From Amblyornis subalaris (Eukaryota > Chordata > Aves > Passeriformes > Ptilonorhynchidae): 64,000 nt of DNA. Below, piece after piece: positions 22,738 to 34,057 of this stretch. Within the stretch, counting starts at the first letter, position 1; each line of letters begins with the position of its first letter. Both the position numbers and the translations under genes were made by a program. The notes under the pieces are model-generated. The model was not told the origin of the DNA. It saw only the letters and a list, made by a program, of their open reading frames with translations, and searched no databases. The stretch is taken from NCBI GenBank assembly GCA_018881555.1, contig JACAXG010000053.1:3523210-3587209 (forward strand), written 5' to 3'.

Positions 22738-23335
22738 GGGAGAAATCGGTATTTTTCATATTTTTTGCAGACAGTGTCTCCCAGACANCACATCTGCTTG
22801 CCGCGCTAGCTGGGTGGTTTCCGCTTCATATTTTCATTGGAAAAAAAGAAAAATATAATCAGTCACCCATTAATTAAGTTTATCTCATTAAGGAATAAAC
22901 TAGCATCAGCCATTTCCCATTTATCACTACTTCTGATATCTTGCTAATCTTTTATTCTTCTCTGGCCCAGCAGCGATCACTACCAGCATGGCAGAGGGAA
23001 AGACTAAGACTGGCCTGAGCTCTCCACACCCATGAAAACCAAATTGCAAGTGCTCTGAGACATGTACCAGCTCTTCTTCAAATGATAAAATATCCAGTCA
23101 CAAATAATATTTCCCCATTATTCTACCAAATAAATGGAGGAAGATATCAAAAAAGACCTGTGCATATAAATAGACTACAGTTTTCATGTTAGCATGGTAT
23201 TTTGTCTCATTTAATTAAAGTCATGCTTGTATTCAATCCACCACAGCAGAATTCTGTGCCTGCCCTCTGCCCTCAGGCTGCAAACAGACTAAGAAAACAG
23301 TAACTCTGGTCTCATCTGTAGGTGGCCTGTTCAAA

Positions 23336-23635
23336 TTATTTTCTCTTTACCAAAACCAAAAATCCGAGATAGAAACAGATGCAGCAGCTATTCCATACAG
23401 TGGGAAAGAGCAGAATGGACAGGGTTGCATCTCTTGGGNCTTGTGTCTGATTGGCATAAGCTCTGTTCATAAAATTGCCATGGGAGTAGCCCCGCAGAGT
23501 ATGCGGTTTGAAAGCAAGTGGTTGGTCGCCTGCAGCAGTTATACATAAAGCTGAGAGGAAAAGGAGATCTTTAAAAGTTACNATTTTATCATTGTCACTG
23601 TCTTGGAACCCTGCACCCGCTGCTGGTTTTTTCAT
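23336..23635 (-). CDS. Weak candidate small ORF with hydrophobic C-terminus
   Basis: A complete ATG-to-stop frame of 99 codons on the minus strand with two unknown residues at N positions. The N-terminal part is polar (starting M-K-K-P-A-A-G-A-G-F-Q-D). The last 27 or so residues are hydrophobic with a basic end (…CFYLGFLVLVKRK), resembling a single C-terminal membrane segment. Several CpGs occur within it, above the local background. An internal pyrimidine-rich acceptor (TCCTTTTCCTCTCAG) lies within the frame, so an exon boundary inside it is an alternative. I recognise no family. A frame of this length is within chance expectation for this much DNA. Confidence 0.12.
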   Translation of the reverse strand: MKKPAAGAGFQDSDNDKXVTFKDLLFLSALCITAAGDQPLAFKPHTLRGYSHGNFMNRAYANQTQXPRDATLSILLFPTVWNSCCICFYLGFLVLVKRK

Positions 23636-25645
23636 TTTGTAATTTTAAGTCACAGTAGGGCACTGGAAGCTTCCAGAAAACTATGGTTCATTATTTATGT
23701 CTAAATAAGTAGGTATGAATGTAGCCAAAGTGACGGTCAATGAAATCAATTAATAATGTCCAAGTGAAAAGCATCATATTTTAATTAAAAAAAAAAAATC
23801 CAGGTTTACTTGAGCTTAATGTGAAACTGTAGACACAATAACACCTTGCAAAACCCAAGAACTAGAGCCTTAGAGAGCCAAGTTCAAGCCTGCAGGATCA
23901 TATGTATTGAATACAGCTTTGAGTTTTTCAGAATGAATTATATGTTCCCCTTAGAGTATCTCCTTCCTTNTTAGAGCAGGTTTGCACAGATCTCCAGCTG
24001 AAGGAACTTCCTCATTACTGGGTTTCTCTGAGCTGGTCCTTTGCTATTTGGAGCAGTCAAATCAGCAGGTGGACACTACTTATTAGCTGTCAATCTGAAT
24101 ATTTTCAAGAATAGGTGTGAAAGGTGTATTTCAGGGTCCTTTTATTAGGCTTCCAGTGAAAGAGGTTCGTTAGATGAAATGGGCAATGTTGCTTCCGCAG
24201 AACTGGAGGGAGGACATCCCTGGCCACACAGTAGTCTTCAGCTACTTCTGTCTTCCTCAGAAGCTGCAGAGTACAATAACACCACTAAAAGCTTGGAAGG
24301 GAGGCTTATTTCATAACACCTGACCAGGGGACACAGGACCAGNGTCACGCTTTCCATTGCATGGAAAATATTCGGCAGTTGCTAAAGGCTGAAGCAAAGC
24401 ATTGTTCGATTCATANCAGCTCGCTGTCACTCTGAATCTAAAAGCTTGAGGCAAATCATCTCTATTTCAGAAAATAAGAGCGCCATTAATATGGAGACTT
24501 AGTTGTCAGTAATTTCAGCTTGTGTTTTCTGGCTAAACAAAACCTTATTCATCTCTTCCCTTGGACTTTTTTGGCATCATACATAGTGTGTTCCCACAAA
24601 ACCCCACGGGCAAGTCTCCCCACCAGCTCTATGCTTTGAAGCACCAGTGATGTTAATTGGAACATGGCATCCCATTTATTTTATGGCTTCTAGACACAGT
24701 CTGCATGGGCAGACAATGTGTCAGGATTTCACATGCCACAGAAGATGACAAGTGTAAGGATGCTATCAATAGAGTTATGTTACTGTGGGCTATCCCTGTC
24801 AGCTGGCTCAGTAAGTCTTGAAGCCCACTCCACCAAGCTGTGATCAGATGGTGAGCTGGCACTGCAGTTTATCCCAGGTTCACTCAAATGTACTGCTCTT
24901 AGTCACAGCAGAAGTTGTGATTTGGCAGGGAAAGAGCATTAATATTGACCTGGTATCCATGCAACCCAAGTACACAGGACTGGTATGAAAGTGAACTATT
25001 GGTTTCTCAGAGATGGCACTAACATAAAGACAGTGATGATGCAAACAAAATGCTTCCAAAGCGGTGCTGAGTGTGGCTTTGCTACAAGAACAGCGNTCCT
25101 CTGAGTTTTCATCATCTAAATAAGCACCATTTTTGAAACTCATCCTGCGACCATTAGATTCTACATGGATCTAAAGAGATTGTGTATAGCAGAAAACATT
25201 TTCCTTTATTAAAATCAGGCTTCTCTGCACTGCTATTTCTAAACTGCGGGGGTTTTTTTTCCCCTTTGAAGGTGAGGCATTGCACATATGACAGGAGAGG
25301 GCAGAATTTAGTGCCTCTCTCCCTGCTGGANCAGCACAGCATTCAGCTGTCCCTATAACCAGCATCTCACAGGGGGCTGTGATGTGAGCTAAGCTCAGGA
25401 GGGCAAGCAAATGAAAACGACAAGGAAAACCACAGAGAAAAAAGAAACCAAAACCCAAACATTAAAATCTTCTCTGTGCTTCATAATTTTTTCATATTCT
25501 TTATTGGCACTAAAGNCATGCAAAATCTAGGAGGCAATGGGATGTTTTGCAGAACAGCTTGCAGAGTACATCAGACCAGGCAGATCTACTGTGATGGCAA
25601 GTGAAGCACTGACTCTACTGAGCCGATGGTAACTTCTACTCTTAC

Positions 25646-25753
25646 CTTCAGCAGGGTCCACTACATCACATATTGGCAAACTAAGCTACTTTTTAGGATT
25701 TCAGTTGTATTCAAGTGGATTACTTATTTCATTTGTTGAGATTAGAAATACTG
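25646..25753 (-). other. Possible non-coding exon (splice-site pair, no open frame)
   Basis: On the minus strand a strong acceptor (TATTTTTCCTCCAG) precedes 108 bases that end GCTGAAG at a GTAAGAG donor. All three frames contain stops, so it cannot be an internal coding exon; a long non-coding RNA or UTR exon is possible. A splice-site pair of this quality is expected several times by chance in 64 kb. Confidence 0.12.
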
Positions 25754-28700
25754 CTGGAGGAAAAATAATTCCTGAGAAACATGTAGAATTTCAACACCCT
25801 GTGCATTAGATTGCATGCTGGGAGCTATCAAAAGTATGAATTATAACTCTAAACCAGGAAAGGTTCATATATCTCTTCATGCTGGGGTAGTCAATATGAG
25901 CTGCAAATTACAACCACTCCCCTTCCCTGTCCTCCACCTTGCCTCCTGGACCTTCATGCACAGATTCATCTCCGCTGGCCAAAGGAGCAGAGCAAGGACN
26001 TGATTAAAACCCTTCTCCCTGTCCAGCCACATGCTCTGTTCCCAAGCAGGCTGCATAGGAACAGCATCTCTGTCAGGCATCAGTGGCAAGGAGCAGCCAA
26101 GCCCTTTGACCTTGAATTCCAGACTTTTCAGCTCCTGCTGTTTTATTTTAGTACTACTTACCTGACTGTGGTATGAAAAGACTGTAAAAATCAGAACTCG
26201 ACGATTATGAGTTAATACTTAACAATAAAGAGAGCATAATTAATATTATTCAATTTTAATTTTCTTTTCATTTTCGCCTTGTGAAAAATTTGCAAGTAAT
26301 TAAGCAATTCCCACCATTTCCAGCTTTTGATTTACTTGATAGTAAATTGCTATCTACAGTTTACTGAAAGAATAGCTACTTGAGGTGACAGAATTTTGTC
26401 CATACTTGCTGCTGTTGTCTCATTATTTATTTTAGACTAATATGAAGTGTGAGAGATGTTAATGCATTTTTTCCCACTAAATACTTGCACATTTTTCTTT
26501 AATCTTATANGGTAGTCTTGCCTTTGTTCAAATTTTTTTCTAGAACTTGGTGAAAATTGCCATAAACATAAAACCCAGAAGTCAGGCAAGCTGTCTCAGT
26601 AACCTTTGACACATTTAGAGTTGTCTTTCTTACTGAAATATAGGAGAAGATAGTCATGCTTGAAGTGTTATTTTAAGGCTAACAACTTGAAATTCTGAAT
26701 AGNCATGACAGAATATGAAGAAAACTCTTCTGATTTGTTCCAGAAAAATGTATTATCCTTGAATACTGTATTCAAAGCAGTATTTTGGAGACCTCTACAC
26801 ATTACAAGGAGAGGAACCCTTTGACTCTGAAACCACTATGATTTCCTGTATTTAATTCNTAGAATGGCCTTGTGCTACATGTAGAAGACTGAAAAACACT
26901 TGATTTGCTGTTTTTCACGTGGCAGATGTTTCCTAGCACTGAAATAGTATAATAACAGAGCTATTTGGAATAGATGTTTTGATTGCTGTCTTTTCTTTTT
27001 TTGAGGGATTGTCTTTTAACCGACAATAAGTAGTAAATTTAAATAAGTGAATGATTCTGACTTTTATTGTTTTTTCCCTTGCTGAGCCTCAAAATTACCT
27101 CCCTCTCATTACCTCAAAAATGGAGATTAAAAAAAGAAAAAAATCAGTGGAAGAGATTTAGAACTTCATTATAAAAAAAAAGGAATTGTTTGGCTCCCTC
27201 CATCTTGTAGTGCAATAAAACATTTTGATATTCAAGAAGGTGCTTCCTAGTAAGGAAGAAGTAATGAATAAGTGCAGAAAAAGGGGGAAACTACTTCTAG
27301 CAGTGATTTAACAGCACTGGAACACCTGATGCTAATATCCCAAGCTCCTTCAAGATTACTAACTGGGAAAACAATTGCTCCAAATTCAAATCAATTTATA
27401 AATGAGAAAAAAGCTAACTGCAGCCTTGAAGTTACTGGGCAGCCTACGGAGGTTATCAGGAGTTTGTCTAATTCTTACTGTGTCACCTGATGTAGTAAAA
27501 ACCTAGAAATTAACACNATTGGCCCATCTGTAGAATTTGCCAACGTGTCTACTAAAACATTAATGTTAAGGCACGGTACTGGACCTTCATGTTTTCAAGC
27601 AATGTCTCTTTGCTCTCTCTGTTCACTAAATAAGTGATTTGGCCTCCACGGGGATGCAGGCAATGGGATTTGGGCCTAAAAAGTAGAGAAAATGGACTTA
27701 TGAAAGAAGTAGTTGAAACTGTAGCCCATTAATAAAAACGTCATCCCCAAAAACATTTCCCTAAGATATTTTCTAGGAATTCACTGGTGTAAATAGAGCC
27801 TTAGAGTTTACAACCTGCAATAGCATGTTGCCTACACTGANATTAATCTTGCCTAACTATTAATTTCTCCAGTCTGAATATGTGCATGTTTAAAGCTATG
27901 ACTTAAAGAAATGCTGACGGACAAACAAAAGTACGCCTCATGCAGACGCTGANGGATATCCAGATGTTGAAGGTCTGTCATCCTGATGCAAAATGAGCTG
28001 GAATGGGCTCAAAATATAATTCAAGGGGNTTTTTTTTAATTAATTTTATTTTTTTATTTTGTTTGAATGCAACTTGACCATAGTGAAAAGGAAAGAACTA
28101 ATAATTTCTTCATGATCGAGCAGGTTCACGTCTAGGTAGATTCCTCCAAATGACTGAATGTAAGTGTGAGCATGGTGCAGTGGTGATGGATGGCAGGAGT
28201 TTGGCATTTGTGTACAGGGATGCTTCAGTGGTGTATTAATGGGGCATTGCCTGCTGTGCTCTGGTTCTTTTATGATACGTGAGCAGCAGTAGTGAAGAAT
28301 TCTGCTCTAGGATATAATGAAATAGGAATCAACTGAATAACCTGGAAAACATTCCGGGTTTGACAATCAGGTCTGTGGGATAAAATATTTATTGTATAAG
28401 GTAGGAAGAANAGAAAGAGTCAAAGTCTGCAAAAAATGCATTTAAATTGCAAAACTAGAATTAACTGCTTATGTCACCCACNTTAAATCCAAAATGTTGT
28501 GATGGCATTGCTTCTCTGCAGCATCTNTCATTAGTATTATTTACTTGGATACCCCCAAGAATGAGCTTGGTAATGAATGAGATGGATAGTAATTAAAAAG
28601 TGTCTCTGTGCGAGAGAACTCACAACAGAAGAAAGTACAGAGTGAATATTGCTTTAGAGTGNATGTCTTTGCAACCTTAATACTTTTTAACATAATAGTT

Positions 28701-29231
28701 TATGTATAATAAAAANTGAAGCTTGAAAATACATTTAAGTGACTTCATTGAATGTCCTCGAAATGTTATCCTCATTTAATGGTTAATATCCATAGACAGA
28801 GCTCTACAGCTTTATGTTAAAAATGCTGAGTTGCAAGAAGCTTAGTTGTGGAATGAAATGGTGAAGTACTCAGCAACTCCCAAATGACGTTAAAACTCAA
28901 CCCCACTCGATGTCTCGCTACCTGATTCATCCAGCCCTGACTTCCTGCCTGTAAGGTCTTGTGAACTCTCTGAGTAGAACCCTGAAGTTTATGCTGAATC
29001 ACTCCAGGATCAATACCCAGCTATAGCATCTGTAAACTAACACGTTTTAGAAAGAAGGGCAAAAAGGAACACTTATCAGCAAGCTGAGCAGGGAACATGA
29101 GAATTTGAAAAGACATAGTGCTAATTATCTCTCATTTCAGTCCAGACTCCCTGGTACCTTTACAGAGGACATAGCAAGGAATTTTTTTAATAAATATTTG
29201 TACAATATTCTGTTCAGAAAAGTGAGGTTTA

Positions 29232-29803
29232 ATAGAGTCACGGATTGGTTTGAGTCGGAACCAAGTTTCAAAGATCATCCAGCCCAAACCTCCCTGCCAT
29301 GGGTAGGGATACCTTTCACTAGATCAAGTTGCTCAAAGCTCCATCCAACCTGACCTTAAACACTTTCAGGGATGAGACATCCACAATTTCTCTGGGCAAC
29401 CTGTTCCAGCGTCTGAACAGCCTCACCTTAAAAAAAAATTTACCTCATGTCCAATCTAAATCTAACTCCCCTTCAGTTTAACAGCATTGTCTCTTTTTCT
29501 GTCACTACAGGCTTTGGTAAAAAGGTTCTCTCCATCTTTCTTATAAAACTTCTTTAAGTATTGCAAGGCTACAGTAAGGTTTCCTGCCACCCATCTCTTC
29601 TCCAGGCTGAATAACCCCAACTCTCTCAGGTTTTCTTCATAAGAGAGGTGCTCCAGGTCTCTGACCATTTTTGTGGCATTCCTCTGGACCCACCCTAACA
29701 GGTCCATAATTTTTTTGTGCTGGGAACCCCCAGCCCTGTCAAGGTCCCTCTTGAGGGCAACCCTCCCTCAGGTGTAACAATTACACAACTCGCTTGTTGT
29801 TTC
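29232..29803 (-). mobile_element. CR1 LINE, 5'-truncated, with internal deletion junction
   Basis: A minus-strand CR1 whose 3' end on the plus strand is AATAGAGTCACGGATTGGTT followed by AAAGATCATCCAGCCCAAAC. Minus-strand frame 29462-29707 (81 codons) is a clear ORF2 C-terminus containing [20 protein letters not shown] and later a YKKDGENLFTKACSDRKR-type stretch. It runs uninterrupted from its ATG over this part. Near 29724, after the segment corresponding to GTGCTGGG, the sequence jumps to ACCCCCAGCCCTGTCAAGGT and CCTCCCTCAGGTGTA. From memory, these lie further upstream in CR1 than the expected neighbouring segment. The copy therefore seems to carry an internal deletion, or two CR1 fragments abut here. 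It is inactive because it lacks the rest of ORF2 and all of ORF1. Confidence 0.93.
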
Positions 29804-32800
29804 TNGGACAATTTCTCAATTACTCTTTCAGGAGGGAAAAATATAAGGAAATCTTTACTNTAAAATGGCCAGCTCTGAGACACAGTCTATTGCTGAGCTT
29901 CTGAGGTATTTGCATTTTCTTTAGTGATTTCATATACATTTAATATTTACATAAAAAAGCTTATTGTACATTAACTGTGTTAGCATCAAAGACTAGAGCC
30001 CGTGAAATTCTGAGAAATGGCACTTATGCTCTGGCAATTTATTTCTAAGTATTTTTCCATTGCCTGTAGGAGAGAAATGCAATGTGAGAATAATTCTCTG
30101 CCAGCACGCTTTGTAGTTTATCAGGCAAAGTAAATAACAGTGTGGGAGGTGAGTAGCATTAAAATTTCAAGGACTGACTATCTGAGAAGGTGGACCACAG
30201 TATCAGTATAACTCAGCTTTCCAATAAGCCTTGACTAGGTTTTCCATTTTTGACAAACCACCCNGGCAGGGTTTTCCCCTGGGTTCGTTCTCTGCAGCCA
30301 AGGGTGCTCACAANAAGCTGATCAGAATGTGCAACCTAGTGAGGTGTTTTTTGANAGCCTACCAAATGGATGTTAGAGTGAGAGCATGGCTTGAAAGAGT
30401 TTAGTATTTTCTGTTACATCAACAAAATATACAGATGTTCCATACATAGCAGCTGCAGCTTGCTCAACTTGACTAAAAGTGGATATCATGTCCTATATTA
30501 GCAACCTATCAAAGGTTCAAGATATCTGAAGACAAATTGGAGACTGCAGAAAATAAGTTGTATTGCAATCCAGGACAGTGTTCCATAAAAACAATAAATT
30601 GAATTATTTTTACTTCTGATTTTTTGACATTTTTCCTCATATATTTTGGGTTTTGCCTTTATAATATAGATCCAACTAGGAAGGGGATTAATTACTTTTT
30701 AAATTAAATTTGGAATATATTAATAAAATGCATATAATACTCTTATGGCTCAACTGTAAATGACTTCAAAAGTTTAAAAACCATAGCATTTTTCTGAGAA
30801 TTTCATGTATAATACTGGGTTTATTATGCCATTTACAGGTAAGANGTTACATTATAGTAATGCTAAGGGCTCCAGCTATGAAACTTGTNGCAGAAACAAA
30901 TGTGTATGTTTTATCTTTAGGAATAGTGTCTTATTAGTAAATCAACATTATTTCTCTTGCTGAAGTTCAGCTGCCTGGTGTCTATCCCATGCAATAACAA
31001 ATANTCCATCCTTATCGCAGGCCTCAGATATCAGTGGTCGCCTCTACAACAAGACATGTTCAAAAATGACAGAGGACACAAAGGTAGTTGTATCTTTTTT
31101 GAAGTGTGTGTGCTACTTTTGCATAACTTTGGCTTTTGCAGTTACTGTTGATCCATTTTCCTGCATATTNAAACCAAGTTCATTACATCTTGTTTTCTGC
31201 CCAGTGCCCAGACTTTGTGTACATGTATCTGAGAGGGCAACAAGATGATGTGTAACTCCTTCTTTTGGTGCATATCCCCTAATAAGAGTGCCTTATTGGA
31301 AACTGCCCATCAGGAGGAGAGACTTCTCCATTTTTCTGCCCTTTCTTCTCTCTACTCACATTGCTTCAGTAGAACTCCAAGTTGCCTTGCAGAAATTTAG
31401 CTCAAGAGTTAAGGCTCAGTTCTGGACCAAATGAATGAAGGAGACTCGTCCTCTTTGCCTCATTCACTCTGACAGAGAAACCAGGACCACGACTTGGCAT
31501 TCTCTCAGGTTTGCCCCCAGGCATCCTCTCCTCTTGTCTCACAAAAAAGCTTCAGTCACTTCCTGAGCCCGGAAAGCAGAAAGAGGTGAGATGAGACCAA
31601 AACCCTTCACTCTGTTAAACAATAGAATTAAAAGGCACATTTATGCATCTTTATACAACTTAAAAATNCTGCTTTTGTTTGATATCAATCTCAGTCTTGA
31701 AGGCTCTTTCAGATGATAAGGTATCACTGAGCTTCATCACCTGGTTCTTACTGATGGGTTGTATCACACAGCTTTCAAAAGAGGCACAACTTCGATTAAC
31801 TTCCTATCTGTTTGCAATAACATGAAAGTAGATAAAACCAAATTATTCTTCTTATTTTCCACTGATCATCCACATTATTACTGCAGAGACATCTTCTATG
31901 TGTCAGTACCATGAGTCACATTGAAGAACTAAATGCACCTATTTAAATTTTCTCGATTAAGTTTGTTAATCATAAAAAATAGTTTCAAGATGTGTTAAAA
32001 GGTAAAAGTAGCAGCATAGCCACTTTCCAAACATTCTCTAAGTGAATCCAGGATAGCACAAAAATAATTTTCTAGTTAAAATGAATTTTCATTAGACACA
32101 GAAATCACAGAACAATCACCTGTCAATGACAGAAGACAATTATAATCAGTAGCAGCATGACAACTCAGNTTAGCAAATATGTGAAATACTTGGTGTGAAA
32201 TAATTAGAATCTCTGCTTCTGGCTTAAACACTCTCCTACATTCATTTCTAACTATTTCTACCCCATCCTCTTGATGGATTGAGACACACCATGTCTGACA
32301 CAAGAGTAATGTAATGTATTCCGTTCAAGGCTGCTGATTATATGCACATGTGCACGGTGACAAACAATTAGTGTAATGATGCAGTGATTGCAAAGCTTAT
32401 CACAACATTGTATAAGATCTCATGCACTAGAAATTACCCTGACCACCTTTTCATGCTTTCCATTCTACATTGCTGTGAAACACAAATTTGTACATCGAAC
32501 CTAAAAGGCTGCAAAGGGATTGATCTATACAAAGCCTGTTCTGAGGAAACACTGACTTCCAGCAAATCTGGAAAATAAATTAAAAGTGATTAGGATAAAG
32601 TGATGGAAATACAGAGGCAGGGTTAGGAGTTGGTGCTCTGCTCATTATTGATTGAAGCAAGATGTTTCCCATGTGAACCCACTGCAGGAAGGCTGATGGT
32701 GTAGAGCTTGTTTACCCCCACATCACTGGGTCCTCAGCCACTGCTGCCCGCCCAGAAAACCCCTCCTTATCCAGAGCCAGGCTCCATCCATGCCCAGACA

Positions 32801-33233
32801 GGCAGCCTGCTGCTGGCACAGGCACCTTCAGTCAAGGGCAGCCATGAGCTGCACTTCACCCATTTCCGTGGGATATACATGGTACTGCAACATCACTGAA
32901 TTTGCCATCTACACTCCAACATCCTCCAGCGAAGGTAAGGGAGGGACAGTGCTCTGTGTGTGTTCATTTCTGTCTCAGGAGTAACGTGCAGAGGCATGTG
33001 AAGCCAGAGCTGTGGGGAGAGCAAGTGGATTTCTCCCCTCCCCTCTCCTTTTCTCTCAGGGCTGTGAGCTGACAAAGCCAGAAGTGGTGGGGAGAAGCCT
33101 TCCCACCAGCACCCCCTGACTGGGATGGGCTGACAGAGACAGGGGCACACGGGATGGCAGCAGAGGTGTGTGCCCTGCAGGCTGCAGACCTCCCTGCCAG
33201 GGAGGAAGTACAACTAGAAGCAAAAGGAATATC
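29804..33233. other. AT-rich DNA becoming GC-richer toward 33 kb, no supported gene
   Basis: No gene is supported. The last ~550 bases (about 32690-33233) are clearly GC-richer than the rest and carry overlapping open frames on both strands (up to 106 codons, minus). Within this patch a 'CAGCGAAG/GTAAGG' donor-like site lies at 32930-32939. A perfect hairpin CCTCCCTG-C-CAGGGAGG sits at 33189-33205. I recognise no protein family. Confidence 0.5.
33189..33205. repeat. Perfect short inverted repeat
   Basis: CCTCCCTG and CAGGGAGG form an 8-bp perfect stem around a single C. It has no following T run and is not a bacterial terminator. It is probably incidental, in the GC-rich sequence next to the CR1 tail. 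Confidence 0.7.
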
Positions 33234-33346
33234 AGAGTCATAGAATGGCCTGGGTTGGAAGAGACCTTAAAGTCCGTCTGGTTCCAANCCCCCTGACACA
33301 GACAGGGACACCTTGCACTGGACCAGGTTTCTCAGAGCTCCATGCA
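33234..33346 (-). mobile_element. Short CR1 LINE 3' end
   Basis: About 110 bp of CR1 tail in minus orientation: GAGTCATAGAATGGCCTGGG, TTGGAAGAGACCTTAAAG, then a GGGACACCTTGCACTGGACCAGG stretch and TCTCAGAGCTCCATGC. Homology stops abruptly at about 33346. It is an extremely 5'-truncated insertion, or the remnant of a longer one. It lies only about 320 bp upstream of the LTR fragment at 33670. Confidence 0.88.
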
Positions 33347-33669
33347 TCTGCTTCATTAGACCTTAATGGGAAAGGATACATGCAAATGAGGGCACAGCAG
33401 CTCCTCACTTATTCCAGACGTGGATTTTTCTTTTTCTTCTATCAATTCTCCTACTTAGCACTTCTCCCCTTCCTTCAAGGATCCTGTGCCTTTTTTTTCC
33501 ATGGGCAGCAGTGCTGATTTTAACTGAGATTGAGTCATTTTCTCCATCGTAGCTTGTATGGGGCTGTGTTTTGGATTTGTGCTGACAACACAGTTGATAA
33601 CACAGACATGAGCTGAGCAGCATTTACACAGAGTCAAGCCTCAAGCTACCTTGGGGTGCACAAGAAACT

Positions 33670-34057
33670 GGGAGGGAACCCAGCCAGGACAGCTGACCCC
33701 AACTGATCCCAGAGCGTATGGCATCATGCTCAGCATAAAGAGCTNGNGGAAGAAGAAGGAAAGGGGTTATGTTTAGAATGAAGGCATTTTTCTTCCCAAG
33801 TCACCATTATGGGTGGGGGAGCTCTGCTGTCCTGGAGGTGGCTGGACACCTGCCTGTCCATGGGAAGTGCTGAATGAATTCCTTGGTTTGCTTTGCTTGT
33901 GTGCACAGTTTTTGCTTTGCCTGATAAACTGTCTTTATCTCAACCCCCGAGATTTTTTGCACTTTTATCCTTCCTAGTCTCTCTTGCATTCAACACAGAG
34001 AGAGCAAGTGAGCAGCCGTGTGGGGCTGAGCTGCCAGCTGAGGTTAAACCAGGACAG
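33670..34057 (+). mobile_element. LTR of an avian endogenous retrovirus (solo or truncated)
   Basis: This stretch closely resembles a widespread avian ERV LTR. Seen in order: GGGAACCCAGCCAGGACAGC (33674 on); a CATCATGCTCAGCATAAAG segment whose CATAAAG (33734-33740) sits where the promoter TATA-like box would be; GTCTTCC-like 'CTTCCCAAGTCACC' near 33792; CCATGGGAAGTGCTGAATGA near 33860; then GATAAA (33923-33928), degenerate for the ATTAAA polyadenylation signal, followed by CTGTCTTTATCTCAACCC. The end is GAGGTTAAACCAGGACAG. Neither internal retroviral genes nor a second LTR are present. The family assignment is from memory of avian repeats. Mutations in the TATA-like and poly(A) motifs suggest an old copy. 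Confidence 0.75.

Larger units (their letters stand above)
22432..29231. other. Long AT-rich stretch, no supported gene
   Basis: Nearly 7 kb without a recognised repeat family or supported gene. It contains a short (TA)n run at 22725-22737, a GC-richer patch at about 25900-26100, and many isolated N bases. A complete 99-codon minus-strand frame at 23336-23635 is listed separately as a weak candidate. A minus-strand segment at 25646-25753 has strong splice sites at both ends but stops in all frames. The AT-rich segment around 28029-28062 is low-complexity T/A sequence. Confidence 0.55.

Noticed and set aside
30276..30300. GGGTTCGTTCTC resembling a tRNA B-box
   Set aside because: No A-box, no cloverleaf-compatible arms and no matching acceptor stem nearby.
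33189..33205. Perfect GC-rich hairpin as a transcription terminator
   Set aside because: The DNA is vertebrate and no T run follows; it is an incidental palindrome.
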